Shown piece by piece: positions 8,289 to 17,323 of a stretch of 64,000 nt of DNA. The DNA comes from Paracoccus yeei ATCC BAA-599 (GTDB lineage Bacteria > Pseudomonadota > Alphaproteobacteria > Rhodobacterales > Rhodobacteraceae), in the NCBI RefSeq assembly GCF_000622145.1, contig NZ_JHWH01000013.1, positions 62,001 to 126,000 on the forward strand. Direction: 5' to 3'. How positions within the stretch are numbered: the first letter of the stretch is position 1; each line of letters opens with the position of its first letter. The position numbers and the translations under genes were made by a program. Under the pieces are notes generated by a model that made no database searches, had not been told where the DNA came from, and saw nothing but the letters and a program-made list of their open reading frames with translations.

Positions 8289-8330
8289 TTTTCCAAGTAC
8301 CCATGCCAAGGCCGCCACCTGCGCGGCCTT
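8289..8330. terminator. Repeat head plus hairpin between purF and purN
   Basis: A degenerate copy of the dispersed repeat head (TTTTCCAAGTACCC, 8289-8302) is followed by an 8-bp perfect stem, AAGGCCGC (8308-8315) with GCGGCCTT (8323-8330) and a seven-base loop. The hairpin lies three bases beyond the purN stop on the opposite strand, so it probably ends purMN transcription. Confidence 0.55.
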
Positions 8331-8332
8331 CG

Positions 8333-8929
8333 TCATGCGGCGCCCAGCGTTACCATGCCCTGCTGACCCAGCGCAAAGCGGCGCAGCACTTCGGGGTAAA
8401 GCCGATGCTCCTGCTCAAGAACCCGCGCCGCCAGGCTGCCCGCCGTATCGCCGGGCAGGACGGGAACGCGGGCCTGCCCCAGGATGGGCCCGGCGTCCAG
8501 GTCCGCCGTGACCAGATGCACCGTCGCCCCCGCCTCGGCGTCGCCCGCGTCGATGGCGCGCTGATGGGTGTGCAGCCCCGGATATTTCGGCAGCAGCGAT
8601 GGATGGATGTTCAGCATCCGCCCCTCGAACCGCCGCACGAAATCAGCGGTCAGGATGCGCATGAAGCCCGCAAGGCACAGGATGTCGGGCTGGGCCCTCA
8701 GCAATGGCTCAAGCAGCGCGGCCTCGAAAGCGGTGCGGTCGCCCTTGTAGGCCCGGTGATCGACCGCAAAGGTCGGCACGCCCAGGGCCTCGGCCCGCGC
8801 CAGCCCCCCGGCGCCCGGATCGTTCGAGCCGACCAGCACGGCCCGCGCGGGATGGTCGCCGGTCATCGAGGAGACCAGCCTGACCATGTTCGAGCCGCCG
8901 CCCGAAATCAGGATGGCGACGCGCTTCAC
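8333..8929 (-). CDS. purN: Phosphoribosylglycinamide formyltransferase
   Basis: The 198-residue PurN transfers the formyl group of 10-formyl-THF to GAR in purine synthesis. The GAR phosphate loop ISGGGSNM (8-15), the folate and catalytic signature [12 protein letters not shown] (catalytic Asn and His) and the catalytic Asp in TADLDAGPI are all present. The start ATG overlaps the purM stop by four bases (ATGA), so the two are co-translated. The pair converges on cvpA-purF, placing three de novo purine genes within 3.3 kb, just before a long purine degradation region. Confidence 0.95.
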   Translation of the reverse strand: MKRVAILISGGGSNMVRLVSSMTGDHPARAVLVGSNDPGAGGLARAEALGVPTFAVDHRAYKGDRTAFEAALLEPLLRAQPDILCLAGFMRILTADFVRRFEGRMLNIHPSLLPKYPGLHTHQRAIDAGDAEAGATVHLVTADLDAGPILGQARVPVLPGDTAGSLAARVLEQEHRLYPEVLRRFALGQQGMVTLGAA

Positions 8930-9972
8930 CGCAGGCTGCCGGAATAACGCACGCCCTCGCCTGCGGCCACATGGCCCAGGCGGTGGACCGTCTCGCCCTC
9001 GTCCGCCAGCAGCGCCTGCAAGGCGTCGGCGCGGTCAGCGGCCACGGCCAGGATCATGCCGATGCCCGAGTTGAAGGTCTTGAGCATCTCGGCCTCGGCG
9101 ATGCCACCGGCCTCGGCCAGCCAGGCAAAGACCGGCGGCAGGGCAAAGCGTGTCAGGTCGATCTCGGCCCCTAGACCCTTGGGCAGGACGCGGGGCAGGT
9201 TCTCGGTGATGCCGCCGCCGGTAATATGGGCGGCTGCGTGGACCCCGCCTGCGCGGATCGCGGCCAGGACCGGGCGGACATAAAGGCGCGTCGGAACCAG
9301 CAGCGCCTGGCCCAGCGTGCCCTGGCCAAAGGGTGCCGGCGAATCCCAGCCCAGGCCCGCGTGCTCGGCCACCTTGCGCACCAGCGAGAAGCCGTTGGAA
9401 TGCACCCCGTCCGAGGCAAGGCCCAGCAGCACGTCGCCTTCGGCCACGCCAGCGGGCAGCGCGGTGCCCCGCTCCATCGCGCCGACAGCAAAGCCCGCCA
9501 GGTCGAAATCGCCCTTGCCGTACATGCCCGGCATCTCGGCCGTCTCGCCCCCGATCAGGGCGCAGCCCGACAGCCGGCACCCCTCGGCGATGCCGGTAAT
9601 GACGCGCGCGGCCTCATCGACGGACAGCTTTCCGGTCGCAAAATAGTCCAGGAAGAACAGCGGTTCCGCCCCCTGGCAGACCAGGTCGTTCACGCACATG
9701 GCAACCAGGTCGATGCCCAGCCCGTCCAGCTCGCCCGTGTCGATGCCGATGCGCAGCTTGGTGCCGACCCCGTCGGTCGCGGCGACCAGAACCGGGTCCT
9801 GAAAGCCCGCCGCGCGCAGGTCGAACAGCGCGCCAAAGCCGCCCAGCCCCTCCATCACGCCCGGACGCCGGGTCGCGGCGGCGGCGGGCTTGATGCGCTC
9901 GACCAGCGCATTGCCCGCGTCGATATCCACCCCGGCCTCGGCATAGGACAGGCCATTCTCGCGCTCGGTCAT
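8926..9972 (-). CDS. purM: Phosphoribosylformylglycinamidine cyclo-ligase
   Basis: PurM (348 residues) closes FGAM to AIR using ATP, the fifth step of purine synthesis. The hallmark AIR-synthase region [25 protein letters not shown] and the glycine-rich [17 protein letters not shown] and [13 protein letters not shown] segments are present. The start is the ATG at 9972 ([17 protein letters not shown], the normal PurM beginning). A longer reading to 10026 would add an unrelated 18-residue stretch. It leads the purMN operon; 60 bases separate its start from the stop of bhcR, which is transcribed in the same direction. Confidence 0.95.
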   Translation of the reverse strand: MTERENGLSYAEAGVDIDAGNALVERIKPAAAATRRPGVMEGLGGFGALFDLRAAGFQDPVLVAATDGVGTKLRIGIDTGELDGLGIDLVAMCVNDLVCQGAEPLFFLDYFATGKLSVDEAARVITGIAEGCRLSGCALIGGETAEMPGMYGKGDFDLAGFAVGAMERGTALPAGVAEGDVLLGLASDGVHSNGFSLVRKVAEHAGLGWDSPAPFGQGTLGQALLVPTRLYVRPVLAAIRAGGVHAAAHITGGGITENLPRVLPKGLGAEIDLTRFALPPVFAWLAEAGGIAEAEMLKTFNSGIGMILAVAADRADALQALLADEGETVHRLGHVAAGEGVRYSGSLR

Positions 9973-10032
9973 CTCGGGTCCCCTTGTGCTTTGCGCCCCG
10001 ATAGCGCAGGCGGGCGCGGCAGGCAATGTTTC

Positions 10033-10875
10033 CTATGGCTTTGCCTCAGTCCCCCGCCCCGACCCCTGCCCCGGTCCCAGGCCCAGCGACAGCTCGCGCC
10101 CGGCGGCGACCACGGCCCCCGTGATCTCGGCCAGCCGGTCGTCGCTCATCCGGTGGACGGGCCCGGACACCGAAATGCCGGCGGCGGCCTCTCCGGCCAG
10201 GTCGAAGATCGGGGCCGCGATGCAGCGCATGCCCAGCGTCCGCTCCTCATTGTCCAGCGAATAGCCGCGCGCGCGGATGCGAACCAGATCCTCGGCCAGC
10301 TGCTCGGGCTCGGACAGGGTATGGGGGGTAAAGCGCTCCAGCCGCAGCCCTCGGATCATGGCGCGCAGCTCCTGCGGCCGGGCATGGGCCAGAAGCGCCT
10401 TGCCGATGCCGGATGCATGCAGCGGCGAACGCGTGCCCGGCGGGAAGAAGGCGCGGATCGTCTCGTGCGTCTCGGCCTGGGACAGGAACAGGACGGCGTC
10501 GCCGTTCAGGATGCCCAGGTTCGCCGTCTCGCCGGTGGTTTCCATCAGGCGCCGCAACACGGGCCGCGCGCGTTCGACCAGCCCCGAGCGGCGCATGAAG
10601 GCCGAGCCATGCCGAAAGGCGGTCGGTCCGACATGCCAGGCCTGGCTGCTGGCATCCTGCTCTGCCACCCCCCGCGCCGCCAGCGTGACCAGCACCCGGT
10701 GCACGGTCGAGGGCGCCATCTGCAAGCGCTGACCGATCTCGGTCAGGGTCAGGCCGTTCCCGGCGGCGATGGCATCCAGGATGTCCAGCGCCCGGTCCAG
10801 CGCCCGGATGCCGCCGCTGTCCCCGCTGTCGCCGGCCCGTCCGCGCGGGCGGCCCTTCTTGCGCAGTTCCGTCAT
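10033..10875 (-). CDS. bhcR: IclR-type regulator of the beta-hydroxyaspartate cycle
   Basis: The 280-residue IclR-family protein has an N-terminal winged helix (about 22-85, with GLTLTEIGQRLQMAPSTVHRVLVTLAARG) and a C-terminal IclR effector domain (about 100-260). It is divergent from bhcA and immediately beside it, exactly the place held by bhcR in Paracoccus denitrificans. There BhcR is known to bind the bhc promoter and to respond to glyoxylate. The identity comes from family plus synteny rather than a unique motif. The N-terminus is unusually basic and Gly/Asp-rich before the helix-turn-helix. The 186-base gap to bhcA is markedly AT-rich and holds two palindromes, likely its operators. 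Confidence 0.85.
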   Translation of the reverse strand: MTELRKKGRPRGRAGDSGDSGGIRALDRALDILDAIAAGNGLTLTEIGQRLQMAPSTVHRVLVTLAARGVAEQDASSQAWHVGPTAFRHGSAFMRRSGLVERARPVLRRLMETTGETANLGILNGDAVLFLSQAETHETIRAFFPPGTRSPLHASGIGKALLAHARPQELRAMIRGLRLERFTPHTLSEPEQLAEDLVRIRARGYSLDNEERTLGMRCIAAPIFDLAGEAAAGISVSGPVHRMSDDRLAEITGAVVAAGRELSLGLGPGQGSGRGTEAKP

Positions 10876-10915
10876 TCGTCACCCCTTCTTTCGACAGATA
10901 TAAGGAATGGTTGAA

Positions 10916-10932
10916 AATTGCCTTGCGCAATT
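10916..10932. promoter_or_regulatory. Candidate BhcR operator 1
   Basis: This is a perfect inverted repeat, AATTGC-N5-GCAATT (17 bp), 41 bases before the bhcR start and about 130 before bhcA. It contains the inner palindrome TTGCGCAA. IclR proteins bind short AT-rich palindromes in divergent gaps. Confidence 0.45.
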
Positions 10933-10992
10933 GGAAAAGGACAAATCATTGGCATAAATGGGAAATACACCGTTTTTCCGCGATTGCGAAAT

Positions 10993-11007
10993 ATTTTTCA
11001 GAAAAAT
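10993..11007. promoter_or_regulatory. Candidate BhcR operator 2 or promoter-proximal palindrome
   Basis: ATTTTT-CAG-AAAAAT is a 15-bp palindrome 55 bases upstream of the bhcA ATG. It is followed directly by TGCC, so AAAAATTGCC shares the AATTGCC half-site of the palindrome at 10916-10932. Confidence 0.4.
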
Positions 11008-11061
11008 TGCCTGAATGGACAGCAAGGCGTAGCTTGGTTCACAAGCGCAGGAGGTATTGCC

Positions 11062-12252
11062 ATGACCAGTCAGAACCCGATCTTCATCCCCGGCCCCACC
11101 AACATCCCCGAGGAGATGCGCAAGGCCGTCGACATGCCCACCATCGACCACCGCTCGCCGGTGTTCGGCCGCATGCTGCACCCGGCGCTGGAAGGGGTGA
11201 AGAAGGTCCTCAAGACCACGCAGGCCCAGGTCTTCCTGTTCCCCTCGACGGGCACGGGCGGCTGGGAAACCGCCATCACCAACACGCTGTCGCCCGGCGA
11301 CAAGGTGCTGGCGGCCCGCAACGGCATGTTCAGCCACCGCTGGATCGACATGTGCCAGCGCCACGGGCTGGACGTGCAATTCGTCGAGACCCCCTGGGGC
11401 GAAGGCATCCCCGCGGATCGGTTCGAGGAAATCCTGACCGCCGACAAGGCGCATGACATCAAGGTCGTCCTGGCCACGCATAACGAGACCGCGACCGGCG
11501 TCAAATCCGACATCGCCGCCGTCCGCCGCGCGCTGGACGCTGCCGGCCACCCGGCGCTGCTGTTCGTCGACGGCGTCAGCTCCATCGGATCGATGGACTT
11601 CCGCATGGACGAATGGGGCGTCGACATCGCCGTCACCGGCAGCCAGAAGGGCTTCATGCTGCCGCCGGGCCTGGCCATCGTCGGCTTCTCGCCCAAGGCA
11701 ATGGAGGCGGTCGAAACGGCAAAGCTGCCGCGCACCTTCTTCGACATCCGCGACATGGCGACCGGCTATGCCCGCAACGGCTATCCCTATACGCCGCCGG
11801 TCGGCCTGATCAACGGGCTGAACGTCGCCTGCGAACGGCTGCTGAACGAAGGGCTGGAGAACGTCTTTGCCCGCCACCACCGCATCGCGGGCGGCGTCCG
11901 TGCCGCGGTCGATGCCTGGGGGATGAAGCTCTGCGCCGTCCGGCCCGCGCTGTATTCCGACAGCGTCAGCGCCATCCGCGTGCCCGAAGGGTTCGACGCG
12001 AACCTGATCGTCAGCCATGCGCTGGAGACCTATGACATGGCCTTCGGCACCGGCCTGGGCGAAGTCGCGGGCAAGGTGTTCCGCATTGGCCACCTGGGCA
12101 GCCTGACCGACGCCATGGCGCTGTCGGGCATCGCCACGGCCGAGATGGTGATGGCAGACCTGGGGCTGCCGATCAAGCTGGGCTCGGGCGTCGCCGCCGC
12201 GCAGGAACATTACCGCCAGTCCACCGCCACCGCACAGAAGAAAGCCGCCTGA
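11062..12252 (+). CDS. bhcA: Aspartate-glyoxylate aminotransferase (beta-hydroxyaspartate cycle)
   Basis: The 396-residue class V PLP aminotransferase resembles serine-glyoxylate aminotransferases. It opens with IFIPGPTNIPEEM, has the glycine-rich PSTGTGGWE loop, a cofactor Asp in FVDGVSSIG and the Schiff-base Lys196 in TGSQKGFMLPPG. In the beta-hydroxyaspartate cycle BhcA aminates glyoxylate to glycine using L-aspartate, giving oxaloacetate. The reaction is assigned from the fixed bhcABCD order downstream and the divergent IclR gene. The start at 11062 has an ideal AGGAGGT seven bases upstream. A longer open stretch before it lies in the AT-rich promoter gap. Confidence 0.9.
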   Translation: MTSQNPIFIPGPTNIPEEMRKAVDMPTIDHRSPVFGRMLHPALEGVKKVLKTTQAQVFLFPSTGTGGWETAITNTLSPGDKVLAARNGMFSHRWIDMCQRHGLDVQFVETPWGEGIPADRFEEILTADKAHDIKVVLATHNETATGVKSDIAAVRRALDAAGHPALLFVDGVSSIGSMDFRMDEWGVDIAVTGSQKGFMLPPGLAIVGFSPKAMEAVETAKLPRTFFDIRDMATGYARNGYPYTPPVGLINGLNVACERLLNEGLENVFARHHRIAGGVRAAVDAWGMKLCAVRPALYSDSVSAIRVPEGFDANLIVSHALETYDMAFGTGLGEVAGKVFRIGHLGSLTDAMALSGIATAEMVMADLGLPIKLGSGVAAAQEHYRQSTATAQKKAA

Positions 12253-12267
12253 GGGATGAAGGACGCC

Positions 12268-13215
12268 ATGGATATCCCGACGTACCAGGACATGCTGGAC
12301 GCGCATGAGCGCATCAAGCCGCATATTCGGCGCACGCCGATCCGCACCTCGGACTACCTGAACGAGCTTGCCGGCGCGCAGCTGTTCTTCAAATGCGAGA
12401 ACTTCCAGGAGCCGGGGGCCTTCAAGGTGCGCGGCGCCGCCAACGCGGTATTTGGGCTTTCGGACGAACAGGCGGCCAGGGGCGTTGCCACGCACAGCTC
12501 GGGCAACCATGCGTCCTGCCTCAGCTACGCGGCCATGCTGCGCGGCATTCCCTGCAACGTGGTCATGCCACGGACCGCGCCGCAGGCCAAGAAGGACACC
12601 GTGCGCCGCTATGGCGGGGTGATCACCGAATGCGAGCCCTCGACCTCGTCGCGGGAGGCGACCTTTGCCGAGGTGCAGGCGCGCACGGGGGGCGATTTCG
12701 TCCACCCCTACAACGACCCGCGCGTGATCGCGGGCCAGGGCACCTGCGCCAAGGAACTGATCGAGCAGGTCGACGGGCTGGATGCGGTCGTGGCGCCGAT
12801 CGGCGGCGGCGGCATGATCTCGGGCACCTGCCTGACGCTTTCGACGCTGGCGCCCGAGGTCAAGGTCATTGCGGCCGAGCCCGAGCAGGCCGACGACGCC
12901 TATCGCAGCTTCAAGGCCGGCCACATCATTGCCGACGATGCCCCGAAGACCGTCGCCGACGGCCTCCTGGTGCCCTTGAAGGACCTGACTTGGCATTTCG
13001 TGAAAAACCACGTCAGCGAAATCTATACCGCCTCGGACGCCGAGATCGTCGATGCGATGAAGCTGATCTGGAAGCACCTGCGCATCGTGATGGAGCCCAG
13101 CAGCGCGGTGCCGCTGGCCACCATCCTGAAGAACCCTGAAGCCTTTGCCGGCCAGCGCGTCGGCATCATCGTCACCGGCGGCAATGTCGATCTCGACAAG
13201 CTGCCCTGGATCTGA
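12268..13215 (+). CDS. bhcB: erythro-beta-hydroxyaspartate dehydratase
   Basis: The 315-residue fold-type II PLP enzyme resembles serine/threonine dehydratases. The cofactor Lys53 lies in PGAFKVRGAAN, the substrate loop is SSGNHASCLS, and the phosphate-binding tetraglycine is in PIGGGGMISG. BhcB removes water from erythro-beta-hydroxyaspartate to give iminosuccinate. Two starts are possible. The ATG at 12268 (MDIPTYQDM) has GAAGGA five bases upstream and gives the better spacing; the ATG at 12256 adds four residues but has GAGGG directly against it. The gap from bhcA is 15 bases or less. Confidence 0.9.
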   Translation: MDIPTYQDMLDAHERIKPHIRRTPIRTSDYLNELAGAQLFFKCENFQEPGAFKVRGAANAVFGLSDEQAARGVATHSSGNHASCLSYAAMLRGIPCNVVMPRTAPQAKKDTVRRYGGVITECEPSTSSREATFAEVQARTGGDFVHPYNDPRVIAGQGTCAKELIEQVDGLDAVVAPIGGGGMISGTCLTLSTLAPEVKVIAAEPEQADDAYRSFKAGHIIADDAPKTVADGLLVPLKDLTWHFVKNHVSEIYTASDAEIVDAMKLIWKHLRIVMEPSSAVPLATILKNPEAFAGQRVGIIVTGGNVDLDKLPWI

Positions 13216-13225
13216 GGAGAGCATC

Positions 13226-14389
13226 ATGAACGCGAAAGCGGATTTTGCCGGCTATGAAGTCGGTTTCGACATCCCCGCCCTGCCCGGCATGGACGAGAAA
13301 GACATCCAGACGCCTTGCCTGATCCTCGACCTGGACGCGCTGGAACGCAACATCAAGAAGATGGGCGACTATGCCAAGGCCCACGGCATGCGCCACCGCA
13401 GCCACGGCAAGATGCACAAGTCCGTGGACGTGCAAAAGCTGCAGGAATCGCTTGGCGGCGCCATCGGCGTCTGCTGCCAGAAAGTGTCCGAGGCCGAGGT
13501 CTTTGCCCGTGGCGGCATCAAGGACATCCTGGTTTCGAACCAAGTCCGCGACGCGGCCAAGATCGACCGGCTGGCCAAGATGCCGAAGCTGGGCGCGACC
13601 GTGACCGTCTGCGTCGATGACGTGGCGAACGTGACCGACCTGTCGGCGGCGGCGCAAAAGCACGGCACCAACCTGGGCGTCTTTGTCGAAATCGACTGCG
13701 GCGCGGGTCGCTGCGGCGTGAAAACCACCCCCGAGGTGCTGGAAATCGCCCGTGCGGTCGCGGCCGCCCCGAACCTGACCTTCAAGGGCATCCAGGCCTA
13801 TCAGGGCGCCATGCAGCACATCGACAGCTACGAGGAGCGCAAGGCCAAGCTCGACGCCGCCATCGCGCAGGTCAAGGACGCCGTGGACGCGCTCGAGGCC
13901 GAGGGCCTGACCCCCGAATTCGTCTCGGGCGGCGGCACGGGTTCCTATTACTTCGAATCGAACTCGAATGTTTACAACGAACTGCAGTGCGGCTCCTATG
14001 CCTTCATGGATGCCGATTACGGGCGCATCCATGACAAGGACGGCAAGCGCATCGACCAGGGCGAATGGGAAAACGCGCTGTTCATCCTGACCAGCGTGAT
14101 GTCGCACGCCAAGCCGCATCTGGCGGTGGTCGATGCGGGCCTCAAGGCGCAGTCGGTCGACTCGGGCCTGCCCTTCGTCTATGGCCGCGACGACGTGAAA
14201 TACATCAAGTGCAGCGACGAGCACGGCGTCGTCGAGGACCCGCAGGGCGTCCTGAAGGTCAATGACAAGCTGCGCCTGGTGCCCGGCCACTGCGACCCGA
14301 CCTGCAACGTGCACGACTGGTATGTGGGCGTGCGGAACGGCAAGGTCGAAACCGTCTGGCCGGTTTCGGCGCGCGGAAAGGCCTATTGA
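13226..14389 (+). CDS. bhcC: D-threo/erythro-beta-hydroxyaspartate aldolase
   Basis: BhcC (387 residues) condenses glycine and glyoxylate to beta-hydroxyaspartate. It is a fold-type III PLP enzyme: an alanine-racemase-like barrel carrying Lys62 in RSHGKMHKS, the position of the cofactor Lys in D-threonine aldolases. A C-terminal beta domain carries the divalent-metal motif GHCDPTC (His355, Asp357) of that family. The ATG at 13226 follows GAGGAGA. Its last base is shared with the first base of bhcD (TGATG), so the two are coupled. Without the operon it would be called D-threonine aldolase-like. Confidence 0.9.
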   Translation: MNAKADFAGYEVGFDIPALPGMDEKDIQTPCLILDLDALERNIKKMGDYAKAHGMRHRSHGKMHKSVDVQKLQESLGGAIGVCCQKVSEAEVFARGGIKDILVSNQVRDAAKIDRLAKMPKLGATVTVCVDDVANVTDLSAAAQKHGTNLGVFVEIDCGAGRCGVKTTPEVLEIARAVAAAPNLTFKGIQAYQGAMQHIDSYEERKAKLDAAIAQVKDAVDALEAEGLTPEFVSGGGTGSYYFESNSNVYNELQCGSYAFMDADYGRIHDKDGKRIDQGEWENALFILTSVMSHAKPHLAVVDAGLKAQSVDSGLPFVYGRDDVKYIKCSDEHGVVEDPQGVLKVNDKLRLVPGHCDPTCNVHDWYVGVRNGKVETVWPVSARGKAY

Positions 14390-15351
14390 TGCTGGTCGTC
14401 GCGGAAAAGGAGATCGGGGGTCTGATGACCCCCGAGGCGGCCTTCGAGGCCATCGAGGCGGTGTTTGCCGCCATGGACGCGGGCAAGGCTTACAATTTCC
14501 CGGTGGTGCGCGAGGCCATCGGGCATGAGGACGCGCTTTACGGCTTCAAGGGCGGCTTCGACGCCTCGGCCCTGACGCTGGGGCTGAAGGCTGGCGGCTA
14601 CTGGCCGAACAACCAGAAACACGACCTGATCAACCACCAGTCGACGATCTTCCTGTTCGACGCCGACACCGGGCGGGTGGCGGCGGCGGTCGGCGGCAAC
14701 CTTCTGACGGCGCTGCGCACGGCCGCCGCCTCGGCCGTGTCGATCAAGTATCTGGCCCCCAAGGGCGCCAGGGTGCTGGGCATGATCGGCGCGGGCCATC
14801 AGTCGGCCTTCCAGATGCGGGCCGCTGCGCGCGTCCATGCCTTTGAAAAGGTCATCGGCTGGAACCCGCACCCCGAGATGCTGACCCGCCTGGCCGAGAC
14901 CGCGGCCGAACTGGGCCTGCCCTTCGAGGCCGTGGACCTGGACCGGCTGGGCGCCGAGGCCGACGTGATCGTCTCGATCACCTCGTCCTTCTCGCCGCTC
15001 CTGATGAACGAACACGTCCGGGGCGAGACCCATATCGCCGCCATGGGCACCGACACCAAGGGCAAGCAGGAGCTCGACCCCGCCCTGGTCGCGCGCGCGA
15101 AGCTTTACACCGACGAGGTGGCGCAGGCGGTCTCGATCGGCGAATGCCAGCACGCGGTGGCCCAGGGCCTCGTCGAGGCGGCCGCGATCACCCGCCTGGG
15201 CGCGGCGGTGAACGGCACCGACCCCGGCCGTGACGGCGCCGAGATCACCCTCTTCGATGGCACCGGCGTTGGCCTCCAGGACCTCGCCGTCGCCGCAAAG
15301 GTCGTCCAGCTCGCCCAAGCCAAGGGCATCGCCCAGACGGTCGAGATCTGA
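14389..15351 (+). CDS. bhcD: Iminosuccinate reductase
   Basis: The 320-residue protein belongs to the ornithine cyclodeaminase/mu-crystallin family. It has a Rossmann NAD(P) motif, GMIGAGHQS (131-139), and the early Lys-containing substrate region GLKAGGYWP. In the cycle BhcD reduces iminosuccinate, the product of BhcB, to L-aspartate with NADH, renewing the amino donor for BhcA. The net cycle makes oxaloacetate from two glyoxylate without losing carbon. The start codon overlaps the bhcC stop by one base. A 59-base gap follows to the 8-oxoguanine deaminase gene, which may share the transcript. Confidence 0.9.
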   Translation: MLVVAEKEIGGLMTPEAAFEAIEAVFAAMDAGKAYNFPVVREAIGHEDALYGFKGGFDASALTLGLKAGGYWPNNQKHDLINHQSTIFLFDADTGRVAAAVGGNLLTALRTAAASAVSIKYLAPKGARVLGMIGAGHQSAFQMRAAARVHAFEKVIGWNPHPEMLTRLAETAAELGLPFEAVDLDRLGAEADVIVSITSSFSPLLMNEHVRGETHIAAMGTDTKGKQELDPALVARAKLYTDEVAQAVSIGECQHAVAQGLVEAAAITRLGAAVNGTDPGRDGAEITLFDGTGVGLQDLAVAAKVVQLAQAKGIAQTVEI

Positions 15352-15410
15352 CCGCACAGGACGGACGCGCCGGCCCGGCAATCACGCCGGGCCGTCCAGA
15401 AAGGAAAGCC

Positions 15411-16751
15411 ATGAAAACCCTGATCCGCAAGGCCGAAGTCGTCGTGACGATGGACGGCACCCGGCGCGAGATCGCGGGCGGAGATGTGCTGATCGACGGC
15501 GGGGTCATCCTTGCCGTCGGTCAAGATCTTGCCGGCGAAGGCGCCGAAATCATCGAGGCCAGGGGCTGCGTCGTCACGCCCGGCCTGGTCAACACCCATC
15601 ACCATCTGTTCCAGACCCTGACGCGCGCGGTACCTGCCGCGCAGGACGCGGCGCTGTTTGGCTGGCTGCGCACCCTTTACCCGATCTGGGGGCGCATGAC
15701 GCCGGGCGACATCCGGCTGTCCGCGCAGATCGGGCTGGCCGAACTGGCGCTGTCGGGCTGCACCTGTTCGTCGGACCACCTGTATCTGTTCCCGAACGGC
15801 GCGCGCCTTGACGACAGCATCGAGGCCGCGGCCGAGATCGGCATCCGTTTCCACGCGACCCGGGGCGCCATGTCGATCGGCGAAAGCAAGGGCGGCCTGC
15901 CCCCCGATGCGCTGGTCGAATCCGAATCCGCCATCCTGAAGGACAGCGAACGCCTGATCGCCGCCTTCCATGACCCGAACCCCGGCGCCATGGTGCAGGT
16001 GGGGCTTGCCCCCTGCTCGCCCTTCTCGGTCAGCCGGGAACTCATGCGCGACGCGGCCATCCTGGCCCGGGAGAAAGGCGTGCGCCTGCACACCCACCTG
16101 GCCGAGAATGACGAGGATATCGCCTATTCGCTGCAGAACTTCGGCATGCTGCCCGGCGATTACGCCGAAAGCCTGGGCTGGACCGGGGACGATGTCTGGC
16201 ACGCGCATTGCGTGAAACTGTCGGACAAGGAAATCGACCTCTTCGCCCGCACCGGCACCGGGGTCGCGCATTGCCCCTGCTCGAACGCGCGGCTCGCCTC
16301 GGGCATCGCGCCGGTGCGCGCCATGCGCGACGCAGGCGTGCCGGTGGGCCTGGGCGTCGACGGCTCGGCCAGCAACGATTGCAGCCATCTGGGGCTTGAG
16401 GCGCGCCAGGCCATGCTGATGGCCCGGCTGAAGAACGGCCCCGCCGCTATGGGCGCCCGCGAGGCGCTGGAGATCGCGACGCTGGGCGGTGCCCGGGTGC
16501 TGGGCCGCACGGACCTTGGCAGCCTGGAACCCGGCAAGCGCGCCGACCTGGTGCTGTGGGACGTGACCGAGCTTGCGGCGGCGGGCGAATGGGACCCGGT
16601 CGCGGCCCTTGTGTTCTGCGCCCCGATGCGGCCACGTTCGGTCTATGTCGAGGGGCGCGCCGTGGTCTGCGAACACCGGCTGGTTACCGCCGACCCGCAT
16701 CACCTCAACGAACAGGCCCGCGCGGCGACCCATCGCCTCGCCAACGGATAG
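15411..16751 (+). CDS. 8-oxoguanine deaminase (amidohydrolase superfamily)
   Basis: The 446-residue metal-dependent deaminase has the amidohydrolase ligands in order: [26 protein letters not shown] and the catalytic Asp in GVDGSASND. The C-terminal [15 protein letters not shown] strand is typical of the AtzA/TrzN/guanine-deaminase group. Close relatives deaminate 8-oxoguanine to urate. That fits a gene directly followed by 5-hydroxyisourate hydrolase and a purine permease, with urate oxidase in the same run. Other amino-purines or triazines are possible substrates. AAAGGA sits six bases before the ATG. It probably scavenges oxidised guanine as a nitrogen source. Confidence 0.85.
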   Translation: MKTLIRKAEVVVTMDGTRREIAGGDVLIDGGVILAVGQDLAGEGAEIIEARGCVVTPGLVNTHHHLFQTLTRAVPAAQDAALFGWLRTLYPIWGRMTPGDIRLSAQIGLAELALSGCTCSSDHLYLFPNGARLDDSIEAAAEIGIRFHATRGAMSIGESKGGLPPDALVESESAILKDSERLIAAFHDPNPGAMVQVGLAPCSPFSVSRELMRDAAILAREKGVRLHTHLAENDEDIAYSLQNFGMLPGDYAESLGWTGDDVWHAHCVKLSDKEIDLFARTGTGVAHCPCSNARLASGIAPVRAMRDAGVPVGLGVDGSASNDCSHLGLEARQAMLMARLKNGPAAMGAREALEIATLGGARVLGRTDLGSLEPGKRADLVLWDVTELAAAGEWDPVAALVFCAPMRPRSVYVEGRAVVCEHRLVTADPHHLNEQARAATHRLANG

Positions 16752-16759
16752 GAGCGAAC

Positions 16760-17110
16760 ATGTCCGGCTATCTCACCACCCATGTCCTTGACACCGCGAA
16801 CGGCACCCCCGCCCAGGGCATGCGGATCGAACTCTATCGGCTCGACCCCGAGCGCCGGCTGCTCAAGGAAACCGTCACCAATCACGACGGCCGCACCGAC
16901 AGCCAGATCCTGCCGGAAGCCGAATTCCAGACCGGCGAATACGAACTGGTGTTCCATGTCGGCGAATGGCTGGACGCCCAGGGCCACCAGGCCGCCAAGC
17001 CCCGCTTTCTGGACCAGATCCCGCTGCGCTTCGGCATGTCCGAACAGGACCACTACCATGTGCCGCTGCTGATCTCGCCCTACGGGTTCTCGACCTATCG
17101 CGGCAGCTGA
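16760..17110 (+). CDS. uraH: 5-hydroxyisourate hydrolase
   Basis: This 116-residue transthyretin-like enzyme opens the lactam ring of 5-hydroxyisourate, the product of urate oxidase, to give OHCU. The catalytic residues His8 (TTHVLD), Arg45 (HDGRT) and His100 (YHVPLLIS) and the diagnostic C-terminal tetrapeptide YRGS are all present, which separates it from true transthyretins. AGGAG precedes the ATG at 16760, nine bases after the deaminase stop, so the two are one transcription unit. The next enzyme, OHCU decarboxylase, is not in the window. Confidence 0.95.
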   Translation: MSGYLTTHVLDTANGTPAQGMRIELYRLDPERRLLKETVTNHDGRTDSQILPEAEFQTGEYELVFHVGEWLDAQGHQAAKPRFLDQIPLRFGMSEQDHYHVPLLISPYGFSTYRGS

Positions 17111-17323
17111 TCCGCAGGACGCAACGACACTGGCCGGGCGCGACGTAGCGCCCTGCCCCTGATCCGGCGGCCGGGCCACGGGACGCACCTGCCGCCGCGA
17201 TCTTCTATCAAAGCTTTATGCAGCCTTAAACTATCCTTGGAAGTCATCGCTGACCAAGGTCGATAAACATCGGCCAAGCTTGCGGGAGGAGATCGCAGGT
17301 TCCAGGGAATGGGAGGAGAGAAA

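Noticed and set aside
5854..8304. Very long open reading frame antisense to radA, cvpA and purF (also similar frames opposite bhcABC, xdhAB, livFHM and mrpA)
   Set aside because: High GC content leaves few stop codons in antisense frames. The encoded products are low-complexity Ala/Gly/Arg/His-rich and lie opposite genes with clear family motifs.
13226..14389. Plain D-threonine aldolase or alanine racemase
   Set aside because: The fold and motifs fit, but the four-gene bhcABCD order with divergent IclR regulator makes beta-hydroxyaspartate aldolase the better call.
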